A program made the translations under genes and the position numbers. A model generated the notes under the pieces. It ran no database searches. It was not told the DNA's origin and worked only from the letters and a program-made list of their open reading frames with translations. Positions 8,366 to 13,949 of a stretch of DNA of 13,949 bases are shown piece by piece. The DNA is from Cladosporium sp. IMV 00045 (taxonomy: Eukaryota; Ascomycota; Dothideomycetes; Cladosporiales; Cladosporiaceae): contig MSJI02000880.1 in assembly GCA_001931905.2 (NCBI GenBank), positions 1-13,949 of the forward strand, read 5' to 3'. Numbering within the stretch: the stretch's first letter is position 1; each line of letters opens with the position of its first letter.

Positions 8366-9553
8366 CGCTGGCGGGGTACGCAGGCGTACTTCTAAGCGAT
8401 TGAGAACCAATGACGCGTCAATAGGGACGAGCCCTGATGCTACAAAGGCTTGCTTACAATTCTCCGAGGTAAACACGTCGAAGAACGCGTCCTTGAAGGC
8501 AGGTAAGAAGCCTTCCTTGTTGATATGGAAGACACGCCGACGTGCCAAGTCCCGAACGCGTTGAGAGTACTTCCGCTTCAGTGGTGAGAAGCAGACCACA
8601 TCAAGCGGCTGAAGCACGTGTGACGAGTGGGCCGGCATACAGAGCGTCAAGATCCTGTTGTCGAGGCAATAGTCCTTGAACTCCTGATTGAGGTGGCTCC
8701 TGTGGCCGTCCAGAATCAGCAGCCGATAGCCCCCTACCTGACGCGCTCTAGTATGCGCGTCAAAGTGCTTCAACCACTCGAGACCAAGCGCGTTGTTTGT
8801 CCAGCCGTTCTCTGAAACTGAAAGCTTCCAATTGTGCGGTATATCAGTCTCCTCGTACCACGCAGAGATATGAACGCGCCCTTTGTAGATGATGAATGGT
8901 GGGGTCGCGTATCCGGCGGCGCAGATGCTCTGGATGACAGTAACCCACTCTCGATCGCCCGGCTGGATGAGCTCGGGTCGAGCACGTCTTTCAGAACCAG
9001 TGACAACTTTCGTAGACCCAATGATGCCCATCTGGAAGCCAGTTTCGTCGAAATTGTGCACATCCTCGTCGTGAACGCCGTACTTGGCCCTGGTCTCACT
9101 CACAAGCTTGAACCACGCGTTTATCGTTTCAGGGTCTTCTTGGAGTAATCTCTGGCGATCCTTTGCTCGATTGAAGGCCATTTTCAGCTCGTCTGAACGC
9201 GTCACGAATCTCTCGGCCCATCGCTTGCCCACTGGCTCCCCACCACGCGCACCCAGCAGCTTATCCGCCATATCAGTTACCTCACACAGCCGGGGCGCGA
9301 ATCCTCGTGAATCGAGGTCAAGAATGTACCGAATGATCGTCTGCTCCTCGGTCGAAGTGAGCTTATGGCAATTAGCTCTCGTATTAGGTCGAAACGTGAT
9401 TCCGTTGATGCGATCAGAGAGCGTCTGGTGTTTGACGTTAAAGGCGGTGGCAGCGCGTCGGAGGCTTCGAAACTGGCGAGAACGGTAGGCCTGGATCGCG
9501 AGGTCAATCCTGCCTTCTTGTTGACCAACCATCGCGTTATTGTGTTGAGACAT
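8288..9553 (-). CDS. Fot1/pogo transposase, DDE part (421 aa, frameshifted at its end)
   Basis: It catalyses cut-and-paste excision and insertion at TA, binding its own terminal repeats. Residues about 15-50 form a psq-type helix-turn-helix (IDLAIQAYRSRQFRS...), and 66-127 a CENP-B-type second helix-turn-helix with the VGKRWAERFVTR core. The catalytic triad is D169 (NFDETGFQMG), D282 (LILDGHRSH) and D318 (LQPLDVVCFSPLK), with 35 residues between the last two, so DD35D. The ATG at 9551-9553 lies just inside the right terminal repeat and is the first in frame. The last about 22 residues (after LRTPPAPP) are out of frame. The native continuation LETPWQSKTPSN is in the next frame from about 8357, so a one-base indel at about 8357-8376 truncates this copy. 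All catalytic residues remain. Confidence 0.93.
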   Translation of the reverse strand: MSQHNNAMVGQQEGRIDLAIQAYRSRQFRSLRRAATAFNVKHQTLSDRINGITFRPNTRANCHKLTSTEEQTIIRYILDLDSRGFAPRLCEVTDMADKLLGARGGEPVGKRWAERFVTRSDELKMAFNRAKDRQRLLQEDPETINAWFKLVSETRAKYGVHDEDVHNFDETGFQMGIIGSTKVVTGSERRARPELIQPGDREWVTVIQSICAAGYATPPFIIYKGRVHISAWYEETDIPHNWKLSVSENGWTNNALGLEWLKHFDAHTRARQVGGYRLLILDGHRSHLNQEFKDYCLDNRILTLCMPAHSSHVLQPLDVVCFSPLKRKYSQRVRDLARRRVFHINKEGFLPAFKDAFFDVFTSENCKQAFVASGLVPIDASLVLNRLEVRLRTPPAPPHWKRHGNPRLQVIKMSLGRNQSS

Positions 9554-9569
9554 ACTATGTTAAAGGTGA

Positions 9570-9635
9570 AGTTGGTCGTGCCAAGAAAAAGTGGCCGTCT
9601 CGGTGGTTTGGCCGTCTCGGTGATGGTTTACGTTA
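9570..9635 (-). repeat. Right terminal inverted repeat of the Fot1/pogo element
   Basis: Exact reverse complement of 7784-7849, including the same two 13-base direct repeats. It abuts the TA duplication at 9636-9637. The transposase ATG begins 17 bases inside it. Confidence 0.95.
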
Positions 9636-12584
9636 TAAGTTATCAGCGACAATAAATCTGAAGTGGATCCGATCGCGGGAAGAAGCCACAAAAGCTCATG
9701 GGACACAGGTTATGGATACAGCTCAATAATGTGGGATACGCGTGTACGCGTAGCTCTCGTCACTAACAGGGAAATTGGAACCCTGGGCAAACACTGGGCA
9801 GTGAGTTCCGTTGGCCGTGGTAGCGAGAGCAGCGCTTCTTGCGATAATTTGCGATTTGCGCTCCATATCTGACCGCTTACCGCTTTTGGTAATGCACGGG
9901 CTTGCAGGGGCGACCCTCATTCGTATGCCAAGCCTGGGGCTCACCGCAATCCCACACTGTGTTATGATTAGGGTCTCGCTTGGATTGAATTTGTTAGTGT
10001 CTCACGCTACGCACTTGCAACTTTCAAAGCCTGTCAGCATCTGAGTAGTAACTGCAGTTGTTTCGACCCGCAAACACATGCATAGGATGGGAGTCAAGCC
10101 CCAAACCCTCGGAAGCCTATTGGGAGAAGTACGACGAGCCAGAGAAAACGAGAGCAACGGGCACGAGCGATAGCAGAACAAGCACGAGAAGAAGAGCGAC
10201 TTGCACCAATGAAAGAGCCTCATGTGCGCGACGAAGTGGAGGAAGCGTGCGAAGAAGTGCGTAAAGGACGAGAGCGTACTTCTGAAGTTGCTGCATCAGC
10301 GCCTCGTATGAACGGTCGACACTCTGGAGGTCGCCAACAGTAGCAGTGACTGACATCTATTACTACAAGAGGAAACAAACCTTCGCCGTCCGCTGTCTAT
10401 CCACCTGGAGTATTGCAGCGGAAACGATCATATCTGCCCACAAGACGGGCCTGGAAACAACTGGAGAGGAAGAGCGCATACTCAAACGGTGAACATGACC
10501 GCGGCGTGCAGAGATGAGCTGTCCCAGCAGAGCAATTGACACGGTTTGGACCTGGAAACGTCGTTCGCGGTCTGGTGCGGCCGATGCTGGATATCACGAC
10601 CGAGGAAGTATCCAAGGAGATTGGCTGTTAAGCAGTTACAAGAGGATCTGAGTGTCGGGTCCAGGTTTTCCCTTGCAAATCAAGTCATCCTTTGGGGTGC
10701 GAGATGGACGAGATACCCTTGGACGACGGGGCAAGCTCAATATAAGTGCCAGTTTGGTTTTTCTGAAAGCAAGAGTCAAGCACGTGTTCTGCGTAGCTCA
10801 GGTACAATTACACGAGCCGGAAGTTGCGGCCACATATTAAGGCGCTCACGGATTCTTTACTGAACAAGAGTCCAACGAATTCAAAATAGCATTTAGCTCC
10901 AGCAGGAGGCGATCGGCTTCAACAAGGGCGGCTTTAAAAAATGGTAGATTTAGTAATACATTTTCTCTTTATGATAGAAAGGAGCAACACGCTTCATCTA
11001 CAGAAGCAAATTCTCCGTCGTTGGACATGTTCCTGACGATCCATGGGTCTCTGCAAGAGAAAGTCTTGCAAGCCCTCGATTAAACAGCTCAAGCCCCCAT
11101 GGCAAGACTAATGTTAGCTCTGCCGCTCATTGAGCTGCGCGGCCGGAGTTTGTACGTAGTTGTGTTGGCGTCACTTCATGAACTTTCAATGCACTAACTC
11201 CTGGCCACATGCTCTCGCGCTGAAGCAAAGAGGGATCTGCGTATTTGGGTGCTCATTCATTTACGTTGTGGCTGTTCATGTCATCTGCGTCCTTACAATC
11301 GAGATCGTCGTGTTGCCCTGATAAAGCCGTGCCTGTTCGCATATCGCCCTTGTTTAACAATCGTGAGCCCCTCTGGCACTAATAAGGAAATATCTGGCGT
11401 ACAAAACGCATGAGTCAATCTTTTCCCTTTCCTCTCCCGCCTCTGTCCTCCGGGCTGAAGTCATTTCTGTTCAATTGTCCTCGCACATGATATTTCCCCC
11501 AGTATGTTCAGGATGGAAAACAACGGAGCAACTTTGCCCGCCCAACACCGAAGAGGAGTCGGTACACATGAATCAAAGGCCTACTGCCGGGAAAGGATGC
11601 CTTGTAGATGTACGGATCACTGTGCCATGAGAATGCTGGTAGGTTGGCATGGGTAAGGATAAGGTGTACACAACAGTTCAACAGACCCTCTGACCTCACA
11701 TAAGATGCTGTTGAAACGGCTTCACATACGCCAGAAAAATCGCCAGTGACTGTTCCACACTCCCCGACAGAAATTGCGGGATCAGACTCGACCTGTCGTA
11801 CTACGGCTAAATCATGACCACGACCACCATATGTCCTGGTATCGAATAGATGTTACGGTCCCGTTGAAACCCAACTGTGAACCGCACGGGTGTGGTTACG
11901 TCCACCGCGCTAGTTGTCCGCCGGTCAGATGCAGACAGAAAAGAAACCGCTCTTTAAACTATATACATTTCGCCGCATGCAGATCTCGGCAAACAACATG
12001 CATCGCACTATCCGAATGTACCTTCGCCTGCTCTACCGCCCTTCCTTTGCGCGGCTTCCATGAATGCCTACGTGCTGGCATTTCTTGACCGCCTTCCTTG
12101 CTGACGCACTTCCGGACCGCATGCAACTGCCATCACGTGTGAGCGTCCGCCCTCACTATACATCCCGTTGTTGGCATATCTAATGAACGAAGCCCCTCGC
12201 TTCGCCGATGTCACGTCGTCGTGAAACCTCTCGAGCGCAAGCTCGATTCGCTCTCTCTTCTTTTGCCCACATCAGATCTCTCCACGGCCTATCTGCTGCC
12301 TCTTCCAAAGCGCCTCTTGGGCCGAGTTACTGAGCCGGGCTACCGCAATCAGTCTGCCCTTTTACGACATAATCATTCAATCCTGGAATCGAGACATCGA
12401 ACCGGCAATGCTGTGACTGAGTTATGCTCTTGCCGTACGCTAGCATGCTAAGCCTCTTACTCATCACAGGCATGTGTCGTCGCCTAGATACTCATCCACT
12501 GTCCGCCTGAGCCGCTGATCGTGCTCATCGCTCTGCCCCTCTTTTTCCTCTAACGAAGGAATGACCCCGTCATCTGCTCCCAGT
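9636..12584. other. About 2.9 kb with no supported gene
   Basis: No frame here gives a recognisable domain. The best candidate is a stop-to-stop plus frame at 10086-10343, listed separately. The other open stretches (for example 9811-10044, 10546-10863 and 11774-12088, plus) have unremarkable composition. A minus frame at 12464-12652 overlaps the end of the next gene and may be a tail of that gene in another frame. No tRNA, inverted terminal pair or long tandem repeat is seen. Confidence 0.5.
10086..10343 (+). other. Possible coding relic, highly charged helix
   Basis: Bounded by TAG at 10083 and TAG at 10341, this 85-codon frame has no early Met. It encodes QRKREQRARAIAEQAREEER, then a Glu/Arg-rich continuation (DEVEEACEEVRKGRERT). 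The regular charge pattern suggests a helix or coiled coil such as the tails of some fungal transposases or gag-like proteins. Purine-rich DNA can give the same look by chance. Confidence 0.22.
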
Positions 12585-13103
12585 TCAGCTTTTTCCTGAG
12601 CTCCCTGGGTCTGCAGGCGGCTTGCTCCTATCCTTAGTCTTACCCGCTCCAAGATAATCCCCGATTTGCTCCAGCTCCAACGGCGTCACGGGCCCTGGGC
12701 TGCTGAGAGGCACCAGGCGAGGGCTCGCGGGGTCATGTTCGCGACAGGGCGAGGGCTGCGTGACTGCCGCTATTTTCTCTCGCTGGCACATGAACATCTG
12801 CTTCTGCGCGCCTGAATACGTCCGCTGGTGGCTATGGTCCGAGATAGAGTCTTGAGGCGAGCTGGCGCCGGCACCGGGCGTGCTCTGGACGATACTGTGT
12901 GCGGAGGGAAAGTTGGCCGGGTGGAAGCGAGGAAGGGTGGGGGGCTTGGTAGATTGCTTGTTGGTACGTCGTGAGTTTCTATTCGAGCGATGGTGGACGG
13001 CGCCAGGTGAGGGCGGTTGCACGGTGTCGAGGCGCGCGGTCTCGTAGCGGGGGGAGAGGGGGTATTTTGGGTGCATGGCGGGTGAGGAGCGCGAAGACTG
13101 CAT
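12585..13103 (-). CDS. Ser/Pro-rich conserved fungal protein, 172 aa, unknown function
   Basis: It starts MQSSRSSPAMHPKYPLSPRY at an ATG at 13101-13103. Residues 1-60 are basic and Ser/Pro-rich with repeated SP/PP sites, then PTLPRFHPANFPSAHS (about 55-70), a YSGAQKQMFMCQREKIAAVT helix (about 91-110) and SPRLVPLSSPGPVTPLELEQIGDYL (about 126-150). I recall uncharacterised Dothideomycete proteins with this order (PRYETARLDTVQPPSP, LPRFHPANF, then SPGPVTPLELE). No enzyme or membrane motif is visible; it looks largely disordered, with possible proline-directed phosphorylation sites. Codons are strongly C/G-ended, unlike the repeats. After GDYLGAG the frame runs 18 residues to a stop. A second open minus frame (12464-12652) could carry the original tail through a frameshift or missed intron; a GTAAGA donor-like site lies at that point, but I found no frame-restoring acceptor. 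Confidence 0.72.
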   Translation of the reverse strand: MQSSRSSPAMHPKYPLSPRYETARLDTVQPPSPGAVHHRSNRNSRRTNKQSTKPPTLPRFHPANFPSAHSIVQSTPGAGASSPQDSISDHSHQRTYSGAQKQMFMCQREKIAAVTQPSPCREHDPASPRLVPLSSPGPVTPLELEQIGDYLGAGKTKDRSKPPADPGSSGKS

Positions 13104-13460
13104 TGCGGAGGTGTTGTCTGGTATGCAAGGTGAAAAGGCTTGCGGACTGGGAACAGGCCTCTTGAGGCCGCCCCTTCGGGGGTGATGTGACGATTTCGCT
13201 GGCAGGATGAGACTTTATCGATGAGAGTTCAAAGAGCGACCCGAACCGCGATGGCGCTGGTTGCGATTGGATCAAGTCACCATGTGGAATATGGCATTCT
13301 CCGGGCCGGGCGAGGGCGAGTGAAACCCGAAGGACATAGTCCATTTCAGTATACGCATGATCATAATGTGGCCGAACCATTGAGCTTATGACAGGCTTAA
13401 CTATCATCTAGGCGACCTTTTCTTCCAGGTAGCGATTTTACTAGACGGTAGCGTTGACGC
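13104..13460 (-). promoter_or_regulatory. Upstream region of the 172-aa gene
   Basis: A region without a convincing gene. The 143-codon minus frame across it overlaps the start of the 172-aa gene in another frame and has no domain. It contains the repeat-family trace at 13383-13397. Confidence 0.3.
13383..13397 (-). repeat. Trace of the repeat-family terminus (copy D)
   Basis: 15 bases, AGCTTATGACAGGCT, of which AGCTTATGACAGGC is identical to the terminus of copies A (minus sense) and B (plus sense at 6263). Similarity does not extend through the hairpin. It lies about 280 bases upstream of the 172-aa gene's start. It could be a footprint or decayed remnant. A chance match is possible, but unlikely at this length in this window. 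Confidence 0.45.
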
Positions 13461-13500
13461 AAAAAAAAAATTAAAAAAAAATAAAAAAAACCAAAAAAAA
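13461..13500. repeat. A-rich tract
   Basis: Four runs of 8-10 A separated by TT, T and CC. It may be a decayed poly(A) tail or a simple repeat. No retroelement body is seen immediately to its left. Confidence 0.85.
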
Positions 13501-13926
13501 CTTGATCACCACAGCATCTTCGGTGCACTTCAGCTTCCCAGTCGGTCCCGACATACAAGGATGGCCTACACCGCGAGGAATCTAGGTCAGGTCTGAAGGG
13601 CCGGGTCGTGCGGACGTTCGGGCTAAGGCCACGATACAAGAGCTCGCCTCTCCGCGATGCCTTACAAGAGTTTGGGAATATTCCCTCGAGGAAGCGTTGC
13701 CAAGCAAGTCGCTTGGCTTTCCTGATGTGACGGTAACAATCGTTTCGGATCCGACGATAATCGTCAAGGCTAAGCCTGCCGTCATTGTATTCACGCTTCG
13801 CACCCCCAAACAGTCGTCTCTCCTGTTTTATGTCTTCCGTCCATTATTGCTTCGAGCGTGCGAGTCGCGGCTTTCCAGGCGCTGTTTGTCCAACACCACC
13901 CTGAGGTTGTCTTGGATCCAGCACGC
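13501..13926. other. No supported gene between the A-rich tract and the terminal T run
   Basis: About 425 bases without a recognisable coding frame. It contains a perfect 7-bp hairpin at 13699-13717 (GCCAAGC, 5-base loop, GCTTGGC), flanked by partly complementary AGGAA/TTCCT. Confidence 0.4.
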
Positions 13927-13948
13927 TTTTTTTTTTTTTTTTTTTTTT
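13927..13948. repeat. Poly(T) run at the window edge
   Basis: 22 consecutive T followed by the last base A. On the minus strand this is a poly(A), so it may be the tail of a retroelement lying to the right, or an assembly end at a homopolymer. Confidence 0.9.
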
Positions 13949-13949
13949 A

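Larger units (their letters stand above)
7784..9635 (-). mobile_element. Fot1/pogo-type DNA transposon (Tc1/mariner superfamily)
   Basis: A complete 1852-bp element flanked by TA on both sides (7782-7783 and 9636-9637), the target duplication expected for this superfamily. Both ends begin TAACGTAAACCATCACCGAG and are perfect 66-bp inverted repeats. The single gene inside, read on minus, encodes a DD35D transposase plus a zinc-knuckle tail in another frame. The length matches Fot1 relatives (about 1.8-1.9 kb). Identical termini point to a fairly recent insertion, but the frameshift suggests this copy depends on another source of transposase. Confidence 0.95.

Noticed and set aside
10792..10806. 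tRNA A-box-like GTAGCTCAGGT on plus
   Set aside because: No B box follows within the expected distance, and no cloverleaf can be drawn.
12979..13407. 142-codon minus-strand frame overlapping the start of the 172-aa gene
   Set aside because: It is in a different register from the Ser/Pro-rich protein with the recognisable blocks, and shows no domain.

Overview
The window looks like an accessory, repeat-rich stretch of a filamentous ascomycete genome, most likely a Dothideomycete. The support is two Zn2Cys6 (C6) transcription-factor loci, a Fot1/pogo-type DNA transposon, a LINE with a Tad-like reverse transcriptase, an OrsD-like (DUF3505) zinc-finger fragment, and a Ser/Pro-rich protein of a type I recall from Dothideomycetes. 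No tRNA, rRNA, CRISPR array or bacterial-style operon is visible. Old repeats and intergenic DNA are not AT-flooded, and the LINE frame has no stops over about 1.28 kb, so repeat-induced point mutation (RIP) has not visibly acted here.

Layout, left to right. Positions 1-1285 (minus) hold the reverse-transcriptase region of a LINE that runs off the left edge. Positions 1287-1972 are non-coding. Positions 1973-2107 hold copy C of a non-coding repeat family with three further copies (A, B, D). Positions 2282-3194 carry two pieces of C6-factor-like protein on opposite strands: a C-terminal part on minus and a short regulatory-region piece on plus. Positions 3378-3938 are repeat copy A. Positions 4326-4907 (plus) encode a short protein with a complete Zn2Cys6 domain. 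Positions 6262-7378 are repeat copy B, inverted relative to A, so A and B flank the zinc-cluster gene as a large inverted repeat. B carries two tandem units of about 321 bp that A lacks. An OrsD-like C2H2 fragment abuts B at 7384-7599.

Positions 7784-9635 are a structurally complete Fot1/pogo element: a TA duplication, 66-bp perfect inverted termini, and a DD35D transposase split by one frameshift from its coiled-coil/zinc-knuckle tail. Positions 9636-12584 have no gene I can support. Positions 12585-13103 (minus) encode a 172-aa Ser/Pro-rich protein that looks genuine. Its upstream region carries a 15-bp trace (D) of the repeat-family terminus, an A-rich tract, and a 22-base T run at the right edge.

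The genes do not form a pathway. The window reads as a nest of mobile-element insertions and rearranged regulator genes. The most unusual parts are the unclassified A/B/C/D family enclosing a regulator gene, and the split-strand C6 remnant beside it.
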